NCBI GenBank assembly: GCA_949752735.1
Contig: OX457037.1
Location: 1,960,733-2,024,732, forward strand
Reading direction: 5' to 3'
From: Lumbricus terrestris
Taxonomy: Eukaryota; Annelida; Clitellata; Crassiclitellata; Lumbricidae
DNA: 64,000 nucleotides
In this document: piece after piece, positions 31,168 to 41,624 of the stretch
How the letters are laid out: every line of letters begins with the position of its first letter
How positions within the stretch are numbered: the first letter of the stretch is position 1
Translations under genes and position numbers: made by a program
The notes under the pieces: model-generated
What the model was told of the DNA's origin: nothing
What the model saw: the letters and a program-made list of their open reading frames with translations, nothing else
The model's database searches: none

Positions 31168-34100
31168 ATGTTGCATGGTCAAACAATGTATTATTATGAT
31201 ACAAATGTTTTGTATAGAGATTTTGACTTTGAAAATTACATGCGTCGAAAACAAGATAAATTAGTTAGAATTGGAATCGAAAATAAATCTGAAGACGATG
31301 ATTCAGAAGTTACCGACTTGCGAGCGCTACATAAATTCGAACTGGAAACAAAAGCGTTAGGCGTTCGGCAAAAAGATAGTAAAACTTGTACTAATCCTAG
31401 ATTTTTAGTTTCAGATGGAAAAATGGGGGATTCTTCGTTGCTGAGCGACGACCACGTGGGAACATGGGATGCACATCCTCACCGGTCATCAGCGACTGCT
31501 ACTCCATGGGCTGCCACCTTCCCCCCCTCGTCGGTTCCTGAAACAGAAAAATTCCGGTCACCGAGTAAAACGCTGTCACAAGTGACCGCTTCAGTCACCT
31601 CGGCTGCTTCTGATGTCCTGTTCTGCGAGTCTAAAACAGAACCCAGAAGAACCTTTCCAGTCTTCGCATCAGTTCCTCAGATGTTCGCGTACACATCTGC
31701 TCCGAGTCGACCGATCATGTCCATGGTGTCCCTGTCGTCGGAAACTCGAGTCACGCACAGCAATGAATACATACATTGGGCAACAGGTCAGCCCGTGTAT
31801 ACGCCATACAGTCAGAAGATGATTCCACCTGTCCCAGTCTTCCCTGTCTACGCGGAAGCAGTTTCTCTTCCGATCCAGATGCAACCATGGCCCATGACGA
31901 GCACAGTTCTGGAAAACTCTGCCAAGGTCATGCAACTGCATCCATCGTCAGAAAAGCTCAGCTCAGCCAGTGTGAACTGTCAAGATAACTGTCTGAAAAC
32001 AGCTGAAGGAAAGACAGTCAGTCTTTCTTTCCCAGCAGTGCAAGTTGCTGCTGAAAGTCGAGCATCAACTGGTGGTCATGCAACTCCATCAACCAACACA
32101 GAACAAGAAAAAGCTGCCGAGAAAGTTCAGACTTCAGCTGCCGACTCAACAAGAGAGAAGGTGAGATCGCACATGAAACTGGGTCATTATAATGGAAAAA
32201 CGTCGGTAGAGGTGTTCCTAAAAAAATTTGAGGTGTGTTCCAAGAACAACCGATGGACAGAAGACGAAAAACTAGCACAATTGACCTGCGCACTGGTCGA
32301 ACCGGTAGATCAACTTCTCTATGAATTTGACTCTGACACAATCACCACATGCGCCGACCTGATGGACAGGTTGAGGCTAAGACATGGGAGCACTGACCAA
32401 ACGGTTTTGTACCAGACTCAATTAAGTGCTCGCAGACAGAAGGTAGGAGAAGATCTGGGGTCTTTAGTCCAAGACATAAGACGATTAATGATTCTGGCAT
32501 TTCCAGGACCGAGGTCAACACACAGTGAAACTATAGCGATCAAAGCCTTCCTTGATGCCTTACGAGATAAAGAGCTAGCCTTAAAAGTGAGGGAACGAGA
32601 ACCGGTCACCCTAGACAATGCATACAAAACGGCCATGAGACTGGAAGGCTACCGCAGAGCTGATGAAGATGGCATGGACCGCCAAGAACGACGTCCAGGC
32701 CGAGTCAAAATTGTGAAGGAAAGTAATGAAACGGAAGATTGTGATACGAAAGAATTTCGCGAAGACATCGCCCGTCAATTAAAGCAATTGAGTGACAGAA
32801 TGGACTACTTGCTAAATACTCCATCAACCGAAAGACACTATCCGCCATGGCAACCGCAACGCACCTCGTCAGCATGGAGAGGCACAAACTATCGGAATCA
32901 ACGATGGAGTCAGAAACCGAATGAAAACTACCGAAGAACAACTCCTGACAACCGACGCTGCTTCGAGTGCAACCAGGTTGGACATTTGGCCCGGGTTTGT
33001 CCTCGCAGAGTAACCTCTTCGTCAACTGGAGAGCAAGATGAACCTGAAGGACTTGGGGTGAGTAACGCTAGACATGTAAAAGGAAACAGTGACGCTTATC
33101 TGTCTGTGACAATTAGAGGGAAGAAATTGCTAGCTTTGTTAGACTCTGGCAGTGAAATGACATTATGCCCTGCGTCGTTAGTGGACTCGAAAGAAATTAT
33201 CGGTTCCAGTCAACTATTACAAGCTGCTAACGGGTCTGCAATTCGTGTAATGGGAGAAACTGTACTGAAACTGAAAATTGAAGGGCAAGCCTTCGAAATC
33301 CCTTGTCTAGTAACTGAGCAGGTTACTGAACTGATCCTCGGTCTCTCTTGGATGGTGAAAGAAAATGTCCTGTGGCATATGGGGAAAAGATGGGTCCTCG
33401 TGCGGAACTTTTGGTTCACCGTTCATGGTAAAAACCGTTCAGGACTATGTCGTAAAATAGTCGTTTCTCGTGATGTTCAAGTGCCACCAAATAGTGAAAT
33501 GGACATAACGACACATGCAGTATTACCAAACCTGAAGGCGGTAACCACCCAATGGGCTGTCAGACCTCAACTGTTGGACTCCGGGCTCATTCTAGCAGGG
33601 ACCCTGCTCCCACACCGGACTTTTGATCTGCCACTCAGAGTCATGAATCCGACCAGTCGACCCATCTGGATAAAGAGAGGAATCCAATGCACCGCCGAAC
33701 CGGTTATCGTAGCAGACGAAGAGCCGCTTGCAACGACCGATTCCGCTTGTGCAGTCATCACCGAGACATCGAGGAAGCAAACCGAAGAGGATGTTACCGA
33801 GATTCTGGCCCCGCTATGGAAAGAGATTGCAGCTGATGTGCCGGAGGGAGTACAGCAAAGATTACAGGCAATCATCTTAGAAAATCAGAAGGCCTTCTCC
33901 TTAAATGAATGGGACTTGGGTTTCACTGATGCGATTCAACACGAGATTGAGACGGGGACCGAAAGCCCTGTTAGACAATCGCTGTGGCGGCAACCCATGT
34001 CCGTACTACCTACCATCGACGAACAAGTAAATCAAATGTTGCAGCAAAGACTCATTGAACCCTCCGCTTCCGCTTGGGCCAGCAATGTGGTAATGGTCAC

Positions 34101-36744
34101 GAAGAAAGACGGTACCCCGAGGTTTTGTGTGGACTACCGCGCGGTGAACACTAAAACCCGGAAGGACGCCTACCCCCTCCCCCTCATAGGCGAAAGTCTC
34201 GACGCTTTGGCCGGGGCAAGGTGGTTTAGTACTTTCGACCTCCGTGCGGGTTACCATCAGGTAGCGGTACATCCAAGAGACCGGCATAAGACGGCTTTCA
34301 TCACTAGAAGAGGAAGCTTCCAGTTTCGGGTCTTACCATTTGGCCTCTGCAATTCGCCGGCCACCTTTTCACGAATGATGAACCTAGTAATGGCTGGACT
34401 GAATTTCGAGGTATGTCTCATCTACCTTGACGACATCATTGTTTTCGCCGAAGACCTGGAGACGCACCTGAACCGACTAAAACAGGTGCTGGAGCGTCTA
34501 GCCAAGGTGGGACTGAAATTGAAACCGTCCAAATGTCATCTGCTACAACGACAAGTACTATTCCTAGGACATGTGATCAGCGAGCAGGGAATCACGACCG
34601 ATCCGGAAAAGACAGTTGCTGTGCGGAGCTGGCCGACTCCGAGAAACCTTAAGGAAGTCCGGGGCTTTATCGGATTGTGCTCGTACTACCGGAAGTTCGT
34701 CCCTGACTTCTCTAACATTGCTAAACCGCTGCATGCCCTGACAAGGAAGGGGTGTCGTTTTCTCTGGGCTGAAGAGTGTGAAATGGCCTTCACCCAGTTG
34801 AAGCAACTTCTTATCGAGGCACCAATACTGGCTTTACCATTGGACGACGGAATGTACGTCCTTGACACTGATGCATCAGGAGAGGCCATAGGAGCTGTTC
34901 TATCGCAAATCCAACGAGGACAAGAACGAGTCATTTGCTATGGAAGCCGCCTCTGTTCGAGAGCTGAGCAGAATTATGATGTAACGAAAAGAGAGCTTCT
35001 CGCAATCGTACATTTCTTAAAGGCCTACCGACAGTACTTGCTGGGGCACCGCTTTCTCCTTCGAACAGATCATTCGGCGCTTCAATGGTTGAGGAGAACC
35101 CCTCTCCCCATCGGACAGCAAGCGCGGTGGCTAGCCATTACAGAAGAATTTGAATTTGACATTCAGCACCGGGCAGGGACGGCACATCGAAACGCAGACG
35201 CTATGTCCCGCATTCCACCACAAATACAAGCTGTTCGGGAACTGCGAGACTTCTCGAATGGGCTAACTGGCTTACCAATGGATTGGAATAGGACGGTCAT
35301 GCGTGACGAGCAAAGAACCGACACTGATCTGGACTGGGTGATTCAGAAGAAGTTGGACTCGAGCGATCCGCCCTCTTACGAGGAAGTAAGGAGTCAGAGT
35401 GGAGCCGTAAAGAACCTAATCTCCCAATGGCCGCAGTTGGAGTTGAGAGATGAACTGTTGGTACGGAAATGGCTGGATGCAGAGGATGGCAACGTCGCTA
35501 ACTACCAGTTGATTCCACCTCCTAGCCGTCGGTTGGCGTTGATTCAGCTGTCCCACGAAGGAATAACTGGAGGACACATGGGAATCAAACGAACCTTGTC
35601 CCAGTTACAGAAGAGAGCCTACTGGCCCGGGTGGCGAGAGGACGTTCGGATGGCACTAAGGCGATGCACTCCTTGCGCCCAATACTTCAGAGGCAAACCG
35701 CCCAAGCAAGGTCGACTGCAGTCAATGACCGTAGGAGCGCCCATGGAATGCCTCGGAGTGGACATCACCGGACCGCATCCCACCTCCAGCAAAGGACACC
35801 GTTATATCCTAACGGCTGTCGACCACTTCACACGCTGGGCGGAGGCGCATCCGATCCGCAACCAAGAGGCAGCGACCGTGGCCCGTGTCCTCGTGAAAGA
35901 AGTCTTCTGCCGGTTAGGGTGCCCGCGGCAGATTCTGACGGACCAAGGGCCCTGCTTCGAGGCGGCCTTGTTTCAGGAGCTGTGCCGTCTCCTCCTAATC
36001 GACAAGATCCGTACCACCCCCTATAAGCCGAGCACGAATGGCGCTGTCGAAAGATTTCATCGGACCCTGAACGCCCTCCTGGGAAAGGTGGTAGCCCAAA
36101 ATCAGAAAGACTGGGATGTGCATCTGCCCTACGTCCTGGCCGCCTACCGAGCCAGCGAGAGTGAAAGTACCGGATTCACTCCGAATCGGTTGTTTCTGTC
36201 AAGGGAATTGTGCATGCCTATTGATTTAGTGCTTGGGGATGTGCGGGACATGAATACCTTGTTAAATGTGGATGATTTCGTTGCTAATCAAATTGAAAAT
36301 GTACAAACCGGTTTTGAAACCGCCAGGAAAGTTATGCAGCGCCAGGCTACCACTAGGAGTGCCCGCTACAACCTGAGGGTCAAACCGGCTACCTTTGCCA
36401 TTGGGTCCTGGGTTTGGTATTTCTACCCGAGGCGACGACCCGGGGTAAAGGAAAAATGGAACAAAACCTATACTGGACCCTACCGAGTTATGGCACAACT
36501 GGGTCCTGTTCTGTATAAAATACAGAAGTCGGCCCGATCACAGGTTAAGTTAGTTTATGTCGATAAACTAAAACGATACGAAGGAGAAACCCCTAGGGAC
36601 TGGGAGATGGACCTTATCCCTGACCTGGTTGAACCAGTTGACCTGGAGGTTTTGGCAAATGCCAATGATTCGGGGGAAGAAGAAGAGGTAGCCCCTTCGA
36701 GACCGCGTAGGACCATTGTACCGCCCCGTAGGTATAGAGAATAG
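31168..36744 (+). CDS. Gag-Pol polyprotein of the Ty3/gypsy element
   Basis: 1,858 codons in one frame. Residues 1-330 are low-complexity. A Gag capsid-like region lies at about 330-500 (LGHYNGKTSVEVFLKKFE). The zinc knuckle CX2CX4HX4C begins at residue 598. The protease motif LLDSGSE has its Asp at 659. The reverse transcriptase runs from about 960, with LIYLDDIIV; YLDD is at 1,086-1,089. RNase H has DTDASG at 1,233. The integrase zinc finger is HX..H..CTPC at about 1,465-1,510. The catalytic triad is D1532, D1592 and E1628, with 35 residues between the last two. The GPY/F module (KWNKTYTGPYRV) is near 1,760. The frame is intact and all catalytic residues are present. The product would be cut by its protease, and the integrase joins the cDNA into chromosomes. 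Confidence 0.96.
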   Translation: MLHGQTMYYYDTNVLYRDFDFENYMRRKQDKLVRIGIENKSEDDDSEVTDLRALHKFELETKALGVRQKDSKTCTNPRFLVSDGKMGDSSLLSDDHVGTWDAHPHRSSATATPWAATFPPSSVPETEKFRSPSKTLSQVTASVTSAASDVLFCESKTEPRRTFPVFASVPQMFAYTSAPSRPIMSMVSLSSETRVTHSNEYIHWATGQPVYTPYSQKMIPPVPVFPVYAEAVSLPIQMQPWPMTSTVLENSAKVMQLHPSSEKLSSASVNCQDNCLKTAEGKTVSLSFPAVQVAAESRASTGGHATPSTNTEQEKAAEKVQTSAADSTREKVRSHMKLGHYNGKTSVEVFLKKFEVCSKNNRWTEDEKLAQLTCALVEPVDQLLYEFDSDTITTCADLMDRLRLRHGSTDQTVLYQTQLSARRQKVGEDLGSLVQDIRRLMILAFPGPRSTHSETIAIKAFLDALRDKELALKVREREPVTLDNAYKTAMRLEGYRRADEDGMDRQERRPGRVKIVKESNETEDCDTKEFREDIARQLKQLSDRMDYLLNTPSTERHYPPWQPQRTSSAWRGTNYRNQRWSQKPNENYRRTTPDNRRCFECNQVGHLARVCPRRVTSSSTGEQDEPEGLGVSNARHVKGNSDAYLSVTIRGKKLLALLDSGSEMTLCPASLVDSKEIIGSSQLLQAANGSAIRVMGETVLKLKIEGQAFEIPCLVTEQVTELILGLSWMVKENVLWHMGKRWVLVRNFWFTVHGKNRSGLCRKIVVSRDVQVPPNSEMDITTHAVLPNLKAVTTQWAVRPQLLDSGLILAGTLLPHRTFDLPLRVMNPTSRPIWIKRGIQCTAEPVIVADEEPLATTDSACAVITETSRKQTEEDVTEILAPLWKEIAADVPEGVQQRLQAIILENQKAFSLNEWDLGFTDAIQHEIETGTESPVRQSLWRQPMSVLPTIDEQVNQMLQQRLIEPSASAWASNVVMVTKKDGTPRFCVDYRAVNTKTRKDAYPLPLIGESLDALAGARWFSTFDLRAGYHQVAVHPRDRHKTAFITRRGSFQFRVLPFGLCNSPATFSRMMNLVMAGLNFEVCLIYLDDIIVFAEDLETHLNRLKQVLERLAKVGLKLKPSKCHLLQRQVLFLGHVISEQGITTDPEKTVAVRSWPTPRNLKEVRGFIGLCSYYRKFVPDFSNIAKPLHALTRKGCRFLWAEECEMAFTQLKQLLIEAPILALPLDDGMYVLDTDASGEAIGAVLSQIQRGQERVICYGSRLCSRAEQNYDVTKRELLAIVHFLKAYRQYLLGHRFLLRTDHSALQWLRRTPLPIGQQARWLAITEEFEFDIQHRAGTAHRNADAMSRIPPQIQAVRELRDFSNGLTGLPMDWNRTVMRDEQRTDTDLDWVIQKKLDSSDPPSYEEVRSQSGAVKNLISQWPQLELRDELLVRKWLDAEDGNVANYQLIPPPSRRLALIQLSHEGITGGHMGIKRTLSQLQKRAYWPGWREDVRMALRRCTPCAQYFRGKPPKQGRLQSMTVGAPMECLGVDITGPHPTSSKGHRYILTAVDHFTRWAEAHPIRNQEAATVARVLVKEVFCRLGCPRQILTDQGPCFEAALFQELCRLLLIDKIRTTPYKPSTNGAVERFHRTLNALLGKVVAQNQKDWDVHLPYVLAAYRASESESTGFTPNRLFLSRELCMPIDLVLGDVRDMNTLLNVDDFVANQIENVQTGFETARKVMQRQATTRSARYNLRVKPATFAIGSWVWYFYPRRRPGVKEKWNKTYTGPYRVMAQLGPVLYKIQKSARSQVKLVYVDKLKRYEGETPRDWEMDLIPDLVEPVDLEVLANANDSGEEEEVAPSRPRRTIVPPRRYRE

Positions 36745-39275
36745 CGTAATGTGATGTAATGTGATATGATAGGGTAGTCCTGTCGCGTAATGGCGACAAG
36801 TAGGTGAATAGAGAATAGAGCCTTCTCTGCTTTAGTTGTGTTTTTGATGATATTATGTGGCCTTGAGATGTAGGTTTACATTTTTCTTTTAATGTGCGTT
36901 GATATATTGTACTTTCTTACTGTGTAAAAATGTGAAAGTTGATTACAGTAATGAAGTGTAATATGATGATATAGGTTAAGTGAGAATGCATAGTTTTATT
37001 AGTGTGAAGTGTAGCCTAAGTATTACAGATTACATGTGTGTCCTCTGATGATAAAATTAACTATGTAGATGAGATGAATAATAAAGAAATGGGATAAATA
37101 AGAGATAACCAAGTAAAGATACTTGTACTTGTCTCGTGTAGAATCCCTCCAGGTCGTGTAATGGCGACGAGAGTAAGCGATGGGAGAATAGAATCTTCTC
37201 TGTTTTATTTGCTTTTTGATGATATGTAACTATGTGATGTGGGAATACATTGTTTTATTTTCTTGTGCATAAATGCTGTGCTTTCTGATGTAAGCTAGTT
37301 GGCTATAACTATGTGAAAATGTTTACAGTAAGGTTTAGTAGCAGTTACAAGAAAGTAATGTAGAGTGATGTGATGCTAATGCTTAAAGAGTAGTCCTTTA
37401 GTTTGAAATAAAAAGGGTAGTTTTAAACTCAGTTTAAATATTTGAATTGCTTCTTGTTGCCACGAAGAAGGGCAAATTTTGTGCTTGTATGTTATGTGCA
37501 TAATAAGGATTGCAAGTTAAAAAGTTATGATTATAATCTGCTATGGTAGAAGTAATTAGCATTCTGCGTAGTGATTGAAGGATAACCTTGTGGGATTGGA
37601 TGAATGAGTAACTTGGTGATGATGTGGTGCTAGATTGTGTAGTAAGGTTGAGTAGAGCACCCAATTGTAAGCATCGCCCTGAGAGTTAGTGAGTAAGTTG
37701 GATTATAGACTTAGAGGCAGAATCACTGTAGCAGGCAGTGGAGATTGCATGCAATGGTGAAGCTGTGCCTGTGGATTAGTGACGAAATGAATTCGTACAG
37801 TCTTAGACTACTTCCTGCAGAGGTTGTAATGTAATAGACTATTATAGGATATGGGAATAAATTCTTTATGCCTTGGGTATGCTTAGCTGAGCAGTAATTC
37901 CTTCTTCGATCCAGGTAGCTAAGCCTTGATGTAATGTTGAAACGTGTGCATGTTGGTATGCATTATTAGTAGCCTAGGTTTATGATCTGACGTTGCTTCA
38001 TCTCTATAACAGTGGCTTGTTGTAAAAGGAATGCGTGCCTGTAAAATACAGCTTAAGTTTTAAGTTGCTGTATATGTTTGGCTTGGGGAATGGGTGAACC
38101 TTGGTTTCGGATTGCAGTAGAAAAGATGGTTTGTGGATATCAAACATTGTCTAAGAGATAGAGTAAGGTAGTATGTATGAGAGTGACTGAGTGTGCTTAA
38201 AGTTGCATTTCTTATTTTGTGGCTTTTGATGACAAGTTTAACTGGGTTATGGCCTCAGACTCTTGTGTACCTGAGATTTAGTATAGTATCATAACCATAA
38301 AATTGTGTAAGGTATTGATTCTTTTATAGCGATTCTTGTTGATTGTGATTATTATATGCGAAATTTTGTATAGCGCCACTGCTGTATAAAAATGTAATAA
38401 CGGATTAATATAAGATTTGGCGCCGGAACATGACTACATGTGTTAAGAGGACTTTCTCTCGCTAGGGTTCCGTGCAATTGCTGGAAGTAGTGTGTAGTTA
38501 AGTTTCATTGTGAATAATTGCTAAAAGTAGTTAAGCTAAGTGATTGTAATTATGTGTAGTTAATGGGGTTACGGTAAACGATTAATCTTCTTCTTACAGA
38601 CCGAAACAACCAGTTGGCATGGAAGATAAGATTGACATCTTGGATTTGATATCCCTTTGGGTAGGAAGTCATGAGGATGCGATAGTTATAACGCTGTTCA
38701 CTATTAAGAAGGCCGCATGGTTCTGGCCATTCCTCGTTTAACGCTACTGAGTTGGTTGTAAGCAGTGGTGTTACCGCTTAGATGTACCAGGCTCCTATAA
38801 TTTAGTATCGAGGGATCTAGCATATAACACTAGTCGTGAAATGAAGATATGATTTCAAGTGGTTATTTTATGTGGACTATACAATTGTGTTACCGAGTTG
38901 TCTTGGAAATGCTATGTCCTGCATTGCTATGTTTTACCTTTCCGAGATATTATTGCTATATGATGTATGTAATCTGATGGCAGGTAATAATGATAAAAAC
39001 TGTGACAGTTTATGTGAATGAGGAGATTAGTAAGACTTTGTTGGTCAGTGTGAAGACCTCGGTTAGTTAAGAGCTGTTGTTGGGCATATGTGAACCCTTA
39101 TGACTGACTAATAATCAGCCATTGTACAAATTTCTATGCCAATTGATGCAACTTCTGAGACATTGTAAGCTGTAGCATGCTAGATGATATACAAGCACTA
39201 TGTATCCGGTTCGAGCTCCGAAGTATCATTAAATTTACCAGGGTACTGGTAAATTTAAGAGTAAGTTGTGGGGGG
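36745..39275 (+). other. Non-coding tail of the retrotransposon with internal duplication
   Basis: This is 2.5 kb between the pol stop and the 3' LTR, without a long frame on the plus strand. Two diverged copies of a block (about 36,775-36,960 and 37,140-37,330) share 'gtaatggcgac', 'gagaatagagccttctctg' against 'gagaatagaatcttctctg', and 'tttttgatgatat'. The last bases before the LTR (about 39,258-39,275, AAGAGTAAGTTGTGGGGGG) form a purine-rich tract that may prime plus-strand synthesis. Confidence 0.8.
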
Positions 39276-39550
39276 TGTAGCGAACCAGGTTGCTACAAGC
39301 TACCTTACTTATTTACTTAAGTAAGGCCGCTATTTCTATTACGAATTCATGGGTGCTATGCTTAGCACTGATCGATGCGGTCATCGCTATATTTAGCTTC
39401 CCATGCATTTTTCAATGGAACTTTCCACCACCGGCGATTTTTGATTGGTTAGACATCACGCGATGTTTTAGGCGCCAAGAAGCGCTCTCTTGCGGCAAAT
39501 TAACGCGCAAACCTTTAGTCGGGCTGCAGAATTGAATCGTGTAAGACCTA

Positions 39551-41624
39551 CAGTTGTGGCCAATTCATTGGAAACTTCTACAAGATAAGACTTTTCCTGT
39601 GGTAAAATTATCTTAACTGAGCAAATTGCCAAGCTGCCGCCAAGCTGCCAAGCTGCCAAGCTGCCGCCAAGCTGCCAAGCTGCCGCCAAGCTGCCAAGCT
39701 GCCGCCAAGCTGCCAAGCTGCCAAGCTGCCGCCAAGCTGCCAAGCTGCCGCCAAGCTGTCGCCAAGCTGCCGCCAAGCTGCCAAGCTGCCGCCAAGTTGT
39801 CGCCAAGCTGTCGCCAAGCTGCCAAGCTGCCAAGCTGCCGCCAAGCTGCCGCCAAGCTGCCAAGCTGCCGCCAAGCTGTCGCCAAGCTGCCAAGCTGCCG
39901 CCAAGCTGTCGCCAAGCTGTCGCCAAGCTGCCAAGCTGCCGCCAAGCTGCCGCCAAGCTGCCGCCAAGCTGCCGCCAAGCTGCCAAGCTGCCGCCAAGCT
40001 GTCGCCAAGCTGCCGCCAAGCTGCCAAGCTGCCGCCAAGCTGTCGCCAAGCTGTCGCCAAGCTGCCAAGCTGCCAAGCTGCCGCCAAGCTGCCGCCAAGC
40101 TGCCAAGCTGCCGCCAAGCTGTCGCCAAGCTGCCGCCAAGCTGCCAAGCTGCCGCCAAGCTGTCGCCAAGCTGCCGCCAAGCTGCCAAGCTGCCGCCAAG
40201 CTGTCGCCAAGCTGTCGCCAAGCTGCCAAGCTGCCAAGCTGCCGCCAAGCTGCCGCCAAGCTGCCAAGCTGCCGCCAAGCTGTCGCCAAGCTGCCGCCAA
40301 GCTGCCAAGCTGCCGCCAAGCTGTCGCCAAGCTGTCGCCAAGCTGCCAAGCTGCCAAGCTGCCGCCAAGCTGCCGCCAAGCTGCCAAGCTGCCGCCAAGC
40401 TGTCGCCAAGCTGCCGCCAAGCTGCCAAGCTGCCGCCAAGCTGTCGCCAAGCTGTCGCCAAGCTGCCAAGCTGCCGCCAAGCTGCCGCCAAGCTGCCAAG
40501 CTGCCGCCAAGCTGCCAAGCTGCCGTCAAGCTGCCGCCAAGCTGCCAAGCTGCCAAGCTGCCGCCAAGCTGCCAAGCTGCCAAGCTGCCAAGCTGCCGCC
40601 AAGCTGTCGCCAAGCTGCCGCCAAGCTGCCAAGCTGCCAAGCTGCCGCCAAGCTGCCGCCAAGCTGCCAAGCTGCCGCCAAGCTGCCAAGCTGCCGTCAA
40701 GCTGCCGCCAAGCTGCCAAGCTGCCAAGCTGCCGCCAAGCTGCCAAGCTGCCAAGCTGCCAAGCTGCCGCCAAGCTGCCAAGCTGCCGCCAAGCTGTCGC
40801 CAAGCTGCCGCCAAGTTGCCAAGCTGCCGCCAAGCTGTCGCCAAGCTGTCGCCAAGCTGCCAAGCTGCCAAGCTGCCGCCAAGCTGCCGCCAAGCTGCCA
40901 AGCTGCCGCCAAGCTGCCAAGCTGCCGTCAAGCTGCCGCCAAGCTGCCAAGCTGCCAAGCTGCCGCCAAGCTGCCAAGCTGCCAAGCTGCCAAGCTGCCG
41001 CCAAGCTGTCGCCAAGCTGCCGCCAAGCTGCCAAGCTGCCAAGCTGCCGCCAAGCTGCCGCCAAGCTGCCAAGCTGCCGCCAAGCTGCCAAGCTGCCGTC
41101 AAGCTGCCGCCAAGCTGCCAAGCTGCCAAGCTGCCAAGCTGCCGCCAAGCTGCCAAGCTGCCAAGCTGCCAAGCTGCCGTCAAGTTGCCGCCAAGCTGCC
41201 AAGCTGCCAAGCTGCCGCCAAGCTGCCAAGCTGCCAAGCTGCCGCCAAGCTGCCAAGCTGCCAAGCTGCCAAGCTGCCAAGCTGCCGCCAAGCTGCCAAG
41301 CTGCCGCCAAGCTGCCAAGCTGCCAAGCTGCCGCCAAGCTGCCAAGCTGCTGCCAAGCTGCCAAGCTGCCAAGCTGCCGTCAAGTTGCCGCCAAGCTGCC
41401 AAGCTGCCAAGCTGCCGCCAAGCTGCCAAGCTGCCAAGCTGCCGCCAAGCTGCCAAGCTGCCAAGCTGCCAAGCTGCCGCCAAGCTGCCAAGCTGCCGCC
41501 AAGCTGCCAAGCTGCCAAGCTGCCGCCAAGCTGCCAAGCTGCCAACGCCATAGAACTAATAACAGTCAGCCATAGAACTAAAAACAGTCAAACACGAAAG
41601 TTTCCATTCAATTGGCCACTAGTG
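39551..41624. mobile_element. Tc1-type non-autonomous element filled with satellite DNA, TSD TA
   Basis: The left end CAGTTGTGGCCAATTCATTG and right end (reverse complement) CACTAGTGGCCAATTGAATG are inverted repeats of about 26 bp that share CA-T--GTGGCCAATT. They resemble Tc1 termini (CAGT...GGCCAA). The host TA is duplicated (39,549-39,550 and 41,625-41,626). Only about 76 bp on the left and 80 bp on the right are not satellite. There is no transposase, so it needs one in trans. It is absent from the 5' LTR, so it arrived after the retrotransposon integrated. Confidence 0.9.
39627..41545. repeat. CCAAGCTG / CCGCCAAGCTG satellite array
   Basis: About 1.9 kb consists of 8-bp (GCCAAGCT) and 11-bp (GCCGCCAAGCT or GTCGCCAAGCT) units in mixed order. 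Higher-order repeats occur: 40,201-40,320 equals 40,321-40,440 exactly (120 bp), and the variant TGCCGTCAAG recurs at 171-bp spacing (40,521 and 40,692; 40,923 and 41,094). No unit contains a stop in most frames, so several frames of 245-689 codons stay open on both strands. Their Ala/Trp/Gln/Leu or Pro/Ser/Cys/Ala repeats are artefacts. Confidence 0.95.

Noticed and set aside
39468..41575. Open frames of up to 689 codons on both strands
   Set aside because: They are produced by the stop-free 8/11-bp satellite; the protein repeats shift composition with frame and have no start context or homology.
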